Source of the DNA: Cohnella zeiphila
GTDB lineage: Bacteria; Bacillota; Bacilli; Paenibacillales; Paenibacillaceae
NCBI RefSeq assembly: GCF_014212055.1
Contig: NZ_JACJVO010000032.1
Location: forward strand, 62,001-126,000
Reading direction: 5' to 3'
Length of the DNA stretch: 64,000 nucleotides
A model generated the notes under the pieces. The model did no database searches. It was not told where the DNA came from and saw nothing but the letters and a program-made list of their open reading frames with translations. This document shows positions 33,545-41,992 of the stretch, in pieces. The translations under genes and the position numbers were made by a program. Numbering within the stretch: position 1 is the first letter of the stretch; the number at the start of each line of letters is the position of its first letter.

Positions 33545-34765
33545 ATGCCGAAGACGATGGAGACTCGCAAAGGGGAAGAAAGCTCTGCCCGAAGCGGTTC
33601 TACTTCCCGAATCGCGGAAGATTCGCAGGAGCAAGCGGAGGAAGAGAGCCAGGAGACGGACAAGTCCGCTATTCTGAAAAGATTGAAAGCCCAAGGGGCG
33701 GTTCGCGTATTTCCGGGGATGGAGGCGGAGACGCCAAGCCGGACGGAAGCGCCTCTAGCGCAAGAGCCGGTCGCCGAAGCGCCGAGGTCGGGCGGGGAGG
33801 CCGAGTCGTCCGAGAGCGAGTCGCAGGAATCGGGCGGAGGCGGAATCGACCAAGCGTTTCATGAACGCGTGCAAAAGCAGACGGATGCGGCGAACAATCC
33901 GGCGTGGTACGACCTTCCCCAGCATATCGAGAATGCGCGCTACGGCAAGTGGGATTTGTCCCAGAGCCGGGATCGGAGCGGCAACCGCAGGCAGGACGCC
34001 AATCTCGAAGAGGATGTCCGGACGAATCAGATCGAGAAGCGGCTGATGCCGGGCACGTTCGATCTGACGCAGAAAGCCAAAAATGCGGTGAACGACGTCG
34101 TGCAAAATCCGGGGCAAACCGCGATCGGCATGATCCCCTTGGTCGGCAAGGGTCTCAAGCAGAAGGCAGCGGAGAAGTACGACGTGAAGGAACGCGACCT
34201 GCTCAGGGGGATCGCGGCGACGTCAAGCAATGAAGCGATCAAGACCAGCGCGTCTTCTCAAGCGAGAGCGCTCGGAACCAAAATCACCAGCGAGCGGGTG
34301 AAAGCGGGAATCGGCACGGTGACGGGATTGGTGGGCGATCTCGTGCCCGGAGCCGGATTGGTGACGGGGGCGGTGAGCACCGCGGCGGGACTTGCCGGCG
34401 ATCTGGCGACATCCGGCGAGCGGAACCAGGTGAAGAAGGCGCGAGCGCGCGAGGAAGCCCGAAGAGCGATGGGCAAGAAGGAATTTTCGGCCTATGAGAA
34501 TATCGATGAATTCATCGATCTGGAGAAGCAGCGTCATGCGCTTGTCGCGGCGGGCAAAGGGAATGGGGGCGCAACCGCGCCGGCCGTCGACAGCGGCGAG
34601 CAGGTCAAGCGGCTGACCGCCCATGCGCGAGGCGAGACGGCGCATCACAAATATTACAAGCAGCGCGCCAAAGAAGTGGAGAAGGAACGGGCGGAAGCGG
34701 CCAGGCCGAAGACGGAAGAAGGCGGGCTCATGTCCCGCATGAAGCGGTTCTTCGGCCGTTCGTAA
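33545..34765 (+). CDS. Hypothetical protein with disordered N-terminus and glycine-zipper segment
   Basis: 406 residues; family not recognised. Residues 1-100 are low-complexity and rich in Glu, Ser and Gln, probably disordered. A basic/aromatic middle follows (NPAWYDLPQHIENARYGKWD). Two hydrophobic Gly-rich segments occur: NPGQTAIGMIPLVGKGLKQK and GIGTVTGLVGDLVPGAGLV continuing TGAVSTAAGLAG, the second with GxxxG-like spacing that could insert in or pack against membranes. The C-terminus is charged and ends MKRFFGRS. It is 13 bases upstream of the AAA+ ATPase, so the two form a pair; it may be a substrate, adaptor or effector of the ATPase (inference). Confidence 0.75.
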   Translation: MPKTMETRKGEESSARSGSTSRIAEDSQEQAEEESQETDKSAILKRLKAQGAVRVFPGMEAETPSRTEAPLAQEPVAEAPRSGGEAESSESESQESGGGGIDQAFHERVQKQTDAANNPAWYDLPQHIENARYGKWDLSQSRDRSGNRRQDANLEEDVRTNQIEKRLMPGTFDLTQKAKNAVNDVVQNPGQTAIGMIPLVGKGLKQKAAEKYDVKERDLLRGIAATSSNEAIKTSASSQARALGTKITSERVKAGIGTVTGLVGDLVPGAGLVTGAVSTAAGLAGDLATSGERNQVKKARAREEARRAMGKKEFSAYENIDEFIDLEKQRHALVAAGKGNGGATAPAVDSGEQVKRLTAHARGETAHHKYYKQRAKEVEKERAEAARPKTEEGGLMSRMKRFFGRS

Positions 34766-34778
34766 CGGGGGGATTACG

Positions 34779-36986
34779 ATGGATCAGGTTGTCCTGGAGT
34801 CGGACGCGGCAGTCGAAGCAATCGGAGAGACTCCCTATCCGGACGGCACGGCCCATGTCAAAGGCTGGCTGGAATGGCTCGACGCCGGCATCGCCCTGAT
34901 GCTGCATCGAAGAGAGAAGCTGGAAAAGGAATTCGGTACGGCGGCGGACGCGTTCGTCACCGGGACGGCGGGCGGATCCGAGGAAGAAGGGACCGAACGG
35001 GAGCTATTCGTCCAATGGGAGCGCGCGCGCAACCGGGCGGAGCAAGCGACGCGTCTCGGAGAGCGGGAGAACGCGTTTTTGCCGCTGCCGTATTTGGCCC
35101 GCCTGTTCGGGCTGTCGGCGCTGGAGACGAGAATCGTCATCGTCTGTTTGGCCGTGGAAGTCGACCGGAAATACGAATCGGCGTTCGCGCTGCTGCAGGG
35201 CGAACGAAGCGCGACGTATCCCAGCCGCGATCTATTGGCGTCGCTCGCCGCGGGCGATGCCGCCGAGCGCCGGACGGCCGTGCGGATTTTGCGGGAAGAG
35301 GGCTTGCTGGCCCGTTATTTCCTGCGCGAGGCGGGCGGCGCGCGCAAAGGCGGAACGACCTTAAACCGCTACTGCCGGCTGGACGATCGAATCGTCCGTT
35401 TCGCGCTCGACTCGGCCGCCCTGCCGGAAGCCATGGCGCGCTATATGACCATCGTGCCTCCGGCCTCGGTGCCGGAGCCGCTGCTCGGTCATTTCGAGAT
35501 TCAGGACAAGCTGCGCAGCTGGATGACCCGCCGCGCCGCAACCGAAGAAGCTTCGCTGGTCGTTTCCCTGTGGGGGAACGAGGGAGCGGGCAAAAGAACG
35601 CATGTCGCCCACCTCGGCGTCCATTTCAACGAAGCGCTGCTGTACGTAGATATGGCAAAGCTGCCGGAGGATGGCCCCGACGGTCCGGATGCGCTGGATG
35701 CCGTCTTTCGCGAGGCGGCGATTCAGCAGGCGATTCCCGTATTTTGCGGCTTCTTATTGAGATCGGACGGAGAAGCGGAAAAGCGCCGCAAGCAGGATCT
35801 GTTGGAACGGTTGTCCCGGCTGCCGGGCATCGCCTTCCTGCTCTCGGAGGAGCCTTGCGGTCCGATCGATCGCCGCGGCGTCATTGAGCTGGAGCTGGAA
35901 ATTCCGGGACTACGGGACGAGGAGCGGGCGGAGGCATGGCGGACGCTGTCGCTCGCTTACGAGATAGAAGACGGGATCGACTGGGAGGCGCTCTCGTCGC
36001 GCTTCTTGTTCAATCCGGGACAGATGGCAAGCGCGATGGCGGCAGCCCGCGCTTCGGCCCGTTGGCGGACCGGCGGGGACGGCCATGAGCGGATCGGTTG
36101 GAGCGATCTGATTCAAGCGTGCTACAAGCAGATAAGCCATAACCTGAGCGCCAAGTCGAAGCGGCTGTCGCCGAAGCAGCGCTGGGCGGACCTGGTGCTG
36201 CCCGAAGCCCAGACCCGCAAGCTGCAGCACGCCTGCCATCATATCCGTTACAAGCATAACGTATACGGCACTTGGGGATTCCAGGGCAAGCTTTCCTACG
36301 GCACCGGAATCAGCTTGCTGTTCTCGGGCCCGCCGGGCACGGGCAAGACGATGGCGGCGGAAGTGGCCGCGAACGAGCTGGACATGGAAATTTACAAGAT
36401 CGATTTGTCCCAAATGATCAGCAAGTACATCGGCGAGACCGAGAAAAATCTACGCGAAATCTTCGACGAAGCCCAGTCGAGCTATGCGATACTGTTCTTT
36501 GACGAGGCCGACGCGCTGTTCGGCAAGCGTTCCGAGGTGAAGGACGCCCACGACAAGAACGCCAATACGGAAGTCGCGTATCTTCTGCAGAAGATGGAGG
36601 AGTACCGGGGCATCTCCATTCTGGCGACCAACTACCTGCAGAACATGGACGAGGCTTTTCTGCGCAGAATCAATTACGTGATCCGCTTCCCGATGCCGGA
36701 CGAGAAGCAGCGGGAGGCGATCTGGCGGAACATCTTCCCGCGGCAGACGCCGCTCGCTTCCGACCTGGATTGCGGCTTTCTCGGCCGCAAGCTGCAGCTG
36801 TCGGGCGGGAGCATCAAGAACGTCGCCCTGACCGCCGCTTTTCTGGCAAGCGGGGAGGGGGAAGCGGTCGGGATGAAGCATATTTTCCAAGCGTACCAAT
36901 ACGAGCTGGACAAGACGAATCGGACGCTGACGCGGGACGATCTCGGCGAATACGCGTATTATTTCGAGGAGATCCGGAGCATCTGA
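34779..36986 (+). CDS. AAA+ ATPase resembling those of extracellular contractile injection systems
   Basis: 735 residues. An N-terminal region (about 1-220; LPYLARLFGLSALETRIVIV, AVEVDRKYESAFALLQ) looks like the winged-helix region of such ATPases. A degenerate first P-loop region occurs near 270 (WGNEGAGKRTHVA). The active AAA domain follows: Walker A GPPGTGKT (517-524), Walker B ILFFDEADALFG, sensor ILATNYLQNMDEAFLRRIN. The approach WADLVLPEAQTRKLQHACHH and YGTGISLLFSGPP is characteristic of Afp15/PVC-type ATPases. No sheath, tube, baseplate or spike gene is in the window. ATG 34779 follows GGGGGGAT. Confidence 0.85.
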   Translation: MDQVVLESDAAVEAIGETPYPDGTAHVKGWLEWLDAGIALMLHRREKLEKEFGTAADAFVTGTAGGSEEEGTERELFVQWERARNRAEQATRLGERENAFLPLPYLARLFGLSALETRIVIVCLAVEVDRKYESAFALLQGERSATYPSRDLLASLAAGDAAERRTAVRILREEGLLARYFLREAGGARKGGTTLNRYCRLDDRIVRFALDSAALPEAMARYMTIVPPASVPEPLLGHFEIQDKLRSWMTRRAATEEASLVVSLWGNEGAGKRTHVAHLGVHFNEALLYVDMAKLPEDGPDGPDALDAVFREAAIQQAIPVFCGFLLRSDGEAEKRRKQDLLERLSRLPGIAFLLSEEPCGPIDRRGVIELELEIPGLRDEERAEAWRTLSLAYEIEDGIDWEALSSRFLFNPGQMASAMAAARASARWRTGGDGHERIGWSDLIQACYKQISHNLSAKSKRLSPKQRWADLVLPEAQTRKLQHACHHIRYKHNVYGTWGFQGKLSYGTGISLLFSGPPGTGKTMAAEVAANELDMEIYKIDLSQMISKYIGETEKNLREIFDEAQSSYAILFFDEADALFGKRSEVKDAHDKNANTEVAYLLQKMEEYRGISILATNYLQNMDEAFLRRINYVIRFPMPDEKQREAIWRNIFPRQTPLASDLDCGFLGRKLQLSGGSIKNVALTAAFLASGEGEAVGMKHIFQAYQYELDKTNRTLTRDDLGEYAYYFEEIRSI

Positions 36987-37040
36987 TTTCGCCGGATCTT
37001 CTTCAGCTCGAACCCGTTCAGAAAAAAGAGAGGAAGGGGA

Positions 37041-37070
37041 TTGACGAGAAGCTGCGGCCTATGCTAATGT
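37041..37070 (+). promoter_or_regulatory. Promoter of the organosulfur transport operon
   Basis: TTGACG (37041-37046), an 18-base spacer and TAATGT (37065-37070). The following TACTTATCGG and TTGGAATTA segment (37080-37099) resembles a sulfur-repressor (CymR-type) half-site pair; this is a by-eye resemblance only. Confidence 0.5.
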
Positions 37071-37129
37071 TTAAAACATACTTATCGGGTTGGAATTAAC
37101 GGCTTTACCGATCGCCGACCGAACGGACG

Positions 37130-37163
37130 GAGGCGCCTTCTGAACAGAGGCGTCTCTTTTTTT
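37130..37163 (+). terminator. Terminator/attenuator before the sulfonate-type ABC genes
   Basis: GAGGCGCC (37130-37137) pairs with GGCGTCTC (37149-37156), one wobble, followed by seven Ts. It lies between the candidate promoter at 37041 and the ATPase gene at 37203, so it may be an attenuator; it also ends transcription from the AAA+ gene. Confidence 0.75.
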
Positions 37164-37202
37164 ATGGTCCGAATCGCTTATGCTCCGGGGAGGGAACTAG
37201 AC

Positions 37203-37979
37203 ATGGCCGAATCGATTCTGGAGATCAGCAGCGTGTCTCGGGTGTTCGTCAAGAACAAATCGACCGTGACCGCGCTTGACCGGGTCTCGCTGAACGTCAA
37301 GCGGGGAGAATTCATCACGCTGATCGGGCCGAGCGGCTGCGGCAAAAGCACGCTGCTGAAAATCATCGCCGGCCTGGACACGCAGCTGGAAGGCAAGGTT
37401 CTGCTCGAGGGGGAGGAGATCGTGAAGCCCGGCATCGACAAGGGCTTTATTTTCCAGGAGCCGCGGCTCTTCCCCTGGCTCACTGTCGAGAAGAACATCG
37501 CGGGCGACCTGTCGCTGCGCCGGCCGGAGATCCGGGACAGGGTCGCGGAATTGATCGAGCTCGTTCGGCTTCAGGGCTTCGAGAAAGCATACCCGAAGGA
37601 GCTGTCCGGCGGCATGGCCCAACGGGTCGCGATCGCCCGGGCGCTGCTGCGCAATCCAAAGGTGCTGCTGCTTGACGAACCGTTCGGCGCGCTCGACGCG
37701 TTCACCCGGACGCATATGCAGGAGGTGCTGCTCGAGATTTGGGAACGGAACCGCACGACGATGATCTTCGTCACTCACGATATCGACGAGGCGATCTTCC
37801 TCGCGAACCGGGTCGTCATCCTGAAGCCGCGCCCGGGTTCGATCCGCGGCATCGTGCCGGTCGATCTGCCGTTTCCGCGCAAGAAGGCGTCGAGCTCGTT
37901 CCAGGAGCTGCGCATCAAAATCTTGAACGAATTCGAGAAGGTCGACGATCTTGAGCTGGAGAGCGGCTTCGTCATCTGA
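37203..37979 (+). CDS. Sulfonate/nitrate-type ABC transporter ATP-binding protein
   Basis: 258 residues. Walker A GPSGCGKST (42-50), Q-loop FIFQEPRLFPWLTV, signature LSGGMAQRVAIARALL, Walker B VLLLDEPFGALD, and H-loop VTHDIDEAIFLANRVV. This pattern is the SsuB/TauB/NrtD family. It powers the two permeases that follow. ATG 37203 follows GGGGAGGGAAC. An organosulfur substrate is inferred from the family and the neighbours. Confidence 0.92.
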   Translation: MAESILEISSVSRVFVKNKSTVTALDRVSLNVKRGEFITLIGPSGCGKSTLLKIIAGLDTQLEGKVLLEGEEIVKPGIDKGFIFQEPRLFPWLTVEKNIAGDLSLRRPEIRDRVAELIELVRLQGFEKAYPKELSGGMAQRVAIARALLRNPKVLLLDEPFGALDAFTRTHMQEVLLEIWERNRTTMIFVTHDIDEAIFLANRVVILKPRPGSIRGIVPVDLPFPRKKASSSFQELRIKILNEFEKVDDLELESGFVI

Positions 37980-38004
37980 CCGACAGCCAAGGAGGGGAAC
38001 CGTC

Positions 38005-38841
38005 ATGCAAGTACCCGCGCAGGAAACGGACGCGCCGGACCGGAACACGGGCTTCGCGGCCGAAGCCTTGTTCCGTCTTGCAGGGAGGAAGGCGCTTCTG
38101 GGCATTCTGATCCCCGGCCTGCTCCTGATCGTCTGGCAGCTTTCCAGCTCGCAAGGGTGGATCGACGGCATCTTGTATCCGGCGCCGACGACGATCGCCC
38201 GGGCCTTCTACGACCTGATCCTATCCGGGACGTTATGGGAGAATCTGCGCATCAGTCTGGCGCGGGCCGCGATCGGCTTCGCGCTCGGAGGGGCGGCGGG
38301 TCTCGCGCTGGGGGTGCTGGTCGGCATGTCGCGGAGGACCGAGAAGGTGCTCAATCCGTCGGTGCAGATGATCCGCATGATTCCGCACCTGGCGCTCGTC
38401 CCGCTCTTCGTCCTCTGGTTCGGCATCGGCGAGACGTCCAAGGTGCTCATCATTGCCAAGGGGGCCTTTTTCCCGCTCTATATCAACGCCTTCATCGGTA
38501 TTCGGAACGCGGACAACAAGCTGTTCGAGGTGGCGAGGGCGCTTGAATATTCGCGATGGACGACGATCCGCAAGCTCGTCATTCCGAGCGCCATGCCCAA
38601 TATCATCCTCGGGACCCGGCTCTCGCTCGGGCTCGCCTGGCTCGGGCTGGTCGTCGCGGAGCTGATGGGAGCGACTTCGGGCCTCGGCTATCTGATGTCC
38701 GACGCCCGGCAGTTCTCCCAGACGCCGATCGTCTTCGTGGGCATCGTTCTGTTCGCGGTCATCGGGAAGCTGGCGGATTCCGGCGTTCGGCTCGTCGAGC
38801 GGAGGCTGCTTCATTGGCAGGACGGCTTCAAAGGCCGATAA
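38005..38841 (+). CDS. Sulfonate-type ABC transporter permease (SsuC family), first copy
   Basis: 278 residues, about six membrane helices. EAA-type loop EVARALEYSRWTTIRKLVIP followed by SAMPNIILGTRLSLGLAWLG; typical SsuC/TauC pattern HLALVPLFVLWFGIGETSK. ATG 38005 follows AAGGAGGGG. A second, related permease is 30 bases downstream, so the channel is probably a heterodimer, unlike the usual single-SsuC system. Confidence 0.92.
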   Translation: MQVPAQETDAPDRNTGFAAEALFRLAGRKALLGILIPGLLLIVWQLSSSQGWIDGILYPAPTTIARAFYDLILSGTLWENLRISLARAAIGFALGGAAGLALGVLVGMSRRTEKVLNPSVQMIRMIPHLALVPLFVLWFGIGETSKVLIIAKGAFFPLYINAFIGIRNADNKLFEVARALEYSRWTTIRKLVIPSAMPNIILGTRLSLGLAWLGLVVAELMGATSGLGYLMSDARQFSQTPIVFVGIVLFAVIGKLADSGVRLVERRLLHWQDGFKGR

Positions 38842-38871
38842 CGACGAACGTCATGATGAGGGGGGATTCCC

Positions 38872-39720
38872 ATGGAAAGCAATGCCGGAACGCTATCGCA
38901 TCCGTTGTCCGAAGCGGGCCGCGCGAAAGCCGGGGCGAACGTCCGGGACGTATGGAAGGAGAAAGGGGGGACGCTGGTTGCCGGCCTTCTGCTGCCGGCC
39001 TTCGCGATCGCCATCTGGCAGACGGCGGGCAGTCTCGGCTGGATCTCGGCCCGGTTCCTGCCCGATCCGTACACGATTCTGAAGACGTTCCGGGAACTGG
39101 CCGCCACCGGCGAGCTGGGCGCGGATCTGGGCATCAGCTTGCAGCGGGCCGCGATCGGCTTCCTGTTCGGAGGTTCGCTCGGCCTGCTGCTCGGGCTGCT
39201 GAACGGCTTCTCGAAGACGCTCGACGGTCTGCTTGATCCTACCCTGCAGATGATCCGGATGGTGCCGCATCTCGCGGTCTCGCCGCTGATCATCCTGTGG
39301 CTCGGCTTCGACGAGACGTCGAAGATCGTCATCATTGCGCTGGGGGCGTTCTTTCCCTTGTATTTGAATACGTATCTCGGGATTCGGATGGTCGACCGCA
39401 AGCTGATCGAGGTCAGCCAGGTGCTCGCCTACCCGAGAAGGAAGGTGCTGACCCGTCTCATCCTGCCGGCCGCGCTGCCGAACATCCTGCTGGGTCTTCG
39501 GCTGTCTCTGGCGGTCTCCTGGCTCGGGCTCGTCGTCGCGGAGCTGATCGGCTCGCAGTCGGGCATCGGCTTCCTGATCAATATCGGGAAGCAGGACGGC
39601 GTGCCATCGTACATTTTCGTAGGCGTCATTCTGTTCGCTGTCGTCGGCAAGCTGGTGGATTCGTTCGTTCAGGCGCTGGAACGCCGGCTTCTGAAGTGGA
39701 ACGATTCGTACTTGGGATAA
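38872..39720 (+). CDS. Sulfonate-type ABC transporter permease (SsuC family), second copy
   Basis: 282 residues, collinear with the first permease: HLAVSPLIILWLGFDETSKI, EVSQVLAYPRRKVLTRLILP, ALPNILLGLRLSLAVSWLGL. It arose by duplication and has diverged along its whole length. ATG 38872 follows GAGGGGGGA. A terminator 35 bases after the stop separates it from the flavoprotein gene. Confidence 0.92.
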   Translation: MESNAGTLSHPLSEAGRAKAGANVRDVWKEKGGTLVAGLLLPAFAIAIWQTAGSLGWISARFLPDPYTILKTFRELAATGELGADLGISLQRAAIGFLFGGSLGLLLGLLNGFSKTLDGLLDPTLQMIRMVPHLAVSPLIILWLGFDETSKIVIIALGAFFPLYLNTYLGIRMVDRKLIEVSQVLAYPRRKVLTRLILPAALPNILLGLRLSLAVSWLGLVVAELIGSQSGIGFLINIGKQDGVPSYIFVGVILFAVVGKLVDSFVQALERRLLKWNDSYLG

Positions 39721-39754
39721 ACGATAACCGAATACCTGTCCGACCGTACCCGCG

Positions 39755-39789
39755 GAGGCAGCCCGACGATGAGGCTGTCTCTTTTTTTT
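39755..39789 (+). terminator. Intrinsic terminator after the second permease
   Basis: GAGGCAGCC (39755-39763) pairs with GGCTGTCTC (39773-39781), one wobble, followed by eight Ts. Confidence 0.85.
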
Positions 39790-39905
39790 CACCGGCGGCA
39801 TTCATCTCCGTCACTTCGCCGATCCCCAAAAACGGCGCAATATTGTACCGCAACACCGGCTGGCAGGTAAAGCCCTGTGAATTGGGCATGCGTGTCCCAC
39901 AAACT

Positions 39906-39934
39906 TTGTTAGTCCATGATGCCGTCGTTGTATT
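39906..39934 (+). promoter_or_regulatory. Candidate promoter of the flavoprotein operon
   Basis: TTGTTA (39906-39911), 17-base spacer and TGTATT (39929-39934). It follows the terminator at 39755 and precedes the leader hairpin, so the flavoprotein unit likely has its own start. Nothing else was recognised in 39790-39905. Confidence 0.45.
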
Positions 39935-39971
39935 TTTTCGCTGGGCAGGGATCGGAAAAACCGATGTTTCG

Positions 39972-40001
39972 ATGTTTGACGGAACTTTCGTTCCGAAACA
40001 T
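39972..40001 (+). promoter_or_regulatory. Leader hairpin before the flavoprotein gene
   Basis: ATGTTT (39972-39977) pairs with AAACAT (39996-40001), and CGGAAC (39980-39985) with GTTCCG (39990-39995), around a TTTC loop, with only a two-base bulge. No T-tract follows. It lies just upstream of AAGGAGG and could regulate translation or stabilise the message. Confidence 0.45.
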
Positions 40002-40034
40002 ATCAGCTTTGAACCTGATAAGGAGGTTGTCTGC

Positions 40035-41633
40035 ATGAGCGAAGCAAGACAATGGGATGGATTGGACCTGGAAGCGGACGTTCTGGTCATCGGCGGCGGG
40101 CCGGCCGGCGCCTGGGCGGCGATTACCGCGGCCCGGAACGGCTCGAGCGTCGTGCTTGCCGATAAGGGATATTGCGGCTCGAGCGGCGCGACCGCTCCGT
40201 CGGGCACGGGCGTCTGGTACGTTCAGCCCGACGAAGAGAAGCGAAGGGCGGCGAAGGAAGGCCGCTACACGCTGGGCGGCCATCTGGCGGAGAATCGCTG
40301 GATGGACCGGGTGCTGGACCGCACGTACGAAATAATGAACCGCTTGGAGGAATACGGCTATCCGTTCCCGCTGAACGAGAACGGCACTGCCTACAAGCGC
40401 GGCCTGCAGGGGCCCGAATATATGAAGCTGATGCGCAAGCTCGTTCTGAAGGCGGGCGTCAAAATTCTGGATCACAGCCCGGCTCTCGAGCTGCTCGCCG
40501 ACGAGCACGGCGTAGGCGGCGCGCGCGGCGTGCGTACGCAGCGGGGGGACAGCTGGACGGTTCGGGCCGGCGCGGTCGTCATCGCCACCGGCGGGTGCGC
40601 GTTCCTGAGCAAGGCGCTTGGCTGCAACGTGCTCACCGGGGACGGCTACCTGTTCGCTGCGGAAGCCGGGGCGTCGATGTCCGGCATGGAATTTTCCAAT
40701 GCGTACGCCATCTCGCCGACTTTCTCGTCCGTAACGAAAACGGCCTATTACCGGTACGCGTCTTTCTATTACGAGGACGGCACGATCGTCGAGGGCGCGG
40801 GCTCGACGCGCGGGCGTTCGGTGATCGCGCGGAATCTGCTGCAGGGACGGCAGGTCTACGCCCGTCTCGATCAGGCGCCGGCGGATCTACAGCCGCTGCT
40901 TCGCATCGGCCAGACGAACTTTTTCCTGCCGTTCGACCGTCTCGGCATCAATCCGTTCACCGATCTGTTCCCCGTGACGCTTCGGCTGGAAGGCACGGTG
41001 CGCGGCACGGGAGGCATCCAGATCGTGGACGACACGTGCGCGACGAAGGTGCCCGGCCTCTACGCGGCGGGCGATGCGGCCACCCGCGAGTTCATCTGCG
41101 GCGGCTTCACCGGAGGCGGCAGCCATAACGCGGCGTGGGCGATGTCCTCCGGCTCGTTCGCCGGCGAAGGGGCATCGAATTATGCGCGCGGTCTCGGATC
41201 GCGCGCGGCGACGCGCGAGCTGAAGGGGCTGTCTTCTTCCCCGCTGACGAGCGCGTCTGCCGATCGGCCGGAGAAGACGGCCGAACGCATCCAAGCGGTG
41301 CGGGACGAGGTCGTGCCGTACGATCGCAACCTGTTCCGCACCGAGCAGGGACTTACCGGATCTCTGAATCGTTTGGACTCGCTCTGGAGAGAGCTTCGGC
41401 AGACGCCGGTCGAGCGGTCGGCCGCCGGCGTCAAGGGACGGGAGGCGGCGGCCATGACGGCCACCGCGCGCTGGATGTACCGCTCCGCGCTCGCCAGAAC
41501 CGAGACTCGAGGGATGCACAAGCGCGCCGATTATCCGGAGCTCGACAGCAACCAGCGGTACCGGCTGATCGCGGAGGGCCTGGACGAGATCGCGGTGTCC
41601 CGCCGGCAAGTGGAGGAGGCGTTGGTTCGTTGA
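40035..41633 (+). CDS. FAD-dependent oxidoreductase (fumarate reductase/AprA-like)
   Basis: 532 residues. FAD-binding Rossmann motif VLVIGGGPAGAWAAITAA (Gly20-Gly25), GCAFLSKALGCNVLTGDGYL, a late flavin-contact region VPGLYAAGDAATREFICGGF and TGGGSHNAAWAM. This is the fumarate reductase/succinate dehydrogenase flavoprotein superfamily that includes adenylylsulfate reductase subunit A. It overlaps by four bases a dicluster ferredoxin, a pairing like AprAB. The position among sulfonate-type transport genes suggests reductive or oxidative handling of an organosulfur compound; the reaction is unknown. ATG 40035 follows AAGGAGG. Confidence 0.85.
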   Translation: MSEARQWDGLDLEADVLVIGGGPAGAWAAITAARNGSSVVLADKGYCGSSGATAPSGTGVWYVQPDEEKRRAAKEGRYTLGGHLAENRWMDRVLDRTYEIMNRLEEYGYPFPLNENGTAYKRGLQGPEYMKLMRKLVLKAGVKILDHSPALELLADEHGVGGARGVRTQRGDSWTVRAGAVVIATGGCAFLSKALGCNVLTGDGYLFAAEAGASMSGMEFSNAYAISPTFSSVTKTAYYRYASFYYEDGTIVEGAGSTRGRSVIARNLLQGRQVYARLDQAPADLQPLLRIGQTNFFLPFDRLGINPFTDLFPVTLRLEGTVRGTGGIQIVDDTCATKVPGLYAAGDAATREFICGGFTGGGSHNAAWAMSSGSFAGEGASNYARGLGSRAATRELKGLSSSPLTSASADRPEKTAERIQAVRDEVVPYDRNLFRTEQGLTGSLNRLDSLWRELRQTPVERSAAGVKGREAAAMTATARWMYRSALARTETRGMHKRADYPELDSNQRYRLIAEGLDEIAVSRRQVEEALVR

Positions 41634-41962
41634 TCGAGATTCTTAGCGAGACGAAGTGCATCGGGTGCAACCAGTGCGTATCCGTCTGCCCGACGAACGT
41701 GTTCGACCGGGTGGAGGATGGCATTCCGAAGATCGCCCGCCAGAGCGACTGCCAGACCTGCTTCATGTGCGAGCTGTATTGCCCGGTCGACGCTCTTTAC
41801 GTCGCTCCCGATGCGGAAGCGGCCGTGCATCCGGTAGAGGAACAGCTCGAGAGCCAGGGGCTGCTGGGCGGCTATCGGGAGAAGGTCGGCTGGGGGCCGG
41901 GGCGTCAGCCGGTCTCCCGCCATGAAGGCATGTATCAATTGGCGCTAAAAACGGGCTTGTAA
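41630..41962 (+). CDS. Dicluster 4Fe-4S ferredoxin
   Basis: 110 residues. Two 4Fe-4S motifs: Cys10, 13, 16, 20 (CIGCNQCVSVCP) and Cys41, 44, 47, 51 (CQTCFMCELYCP). TTG 41630 overlaps the flavoprotein stop as TTGA, and GGAGGAGG lies seven to ten bases upstream. The C-terminal 55 residues are charged and carry no further cysteines. It is the likely electron-transfer subunit of the flavoprotein. Confidence 0.9.
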   Translation: MIEILSETKCIGCNQCVSVCPTNVFDRVEDGIPKIARQSDCQTCFMCELYCPVDALYVAPDAEAAVHPVEEQLESQGLLGGYREKVGWGPGRQPVSRHEGMYQLALKTGL

Positions 41963-41992
41963 CGACACCGGGCAGAAGGGGATCACACCGAT

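Noticed and set aside
34779..36986. A complete contractile injection system
   Set aside because: No sheath, tube, baseplate or spike protein was found anywhere in the window; only the ATPase resembles one.
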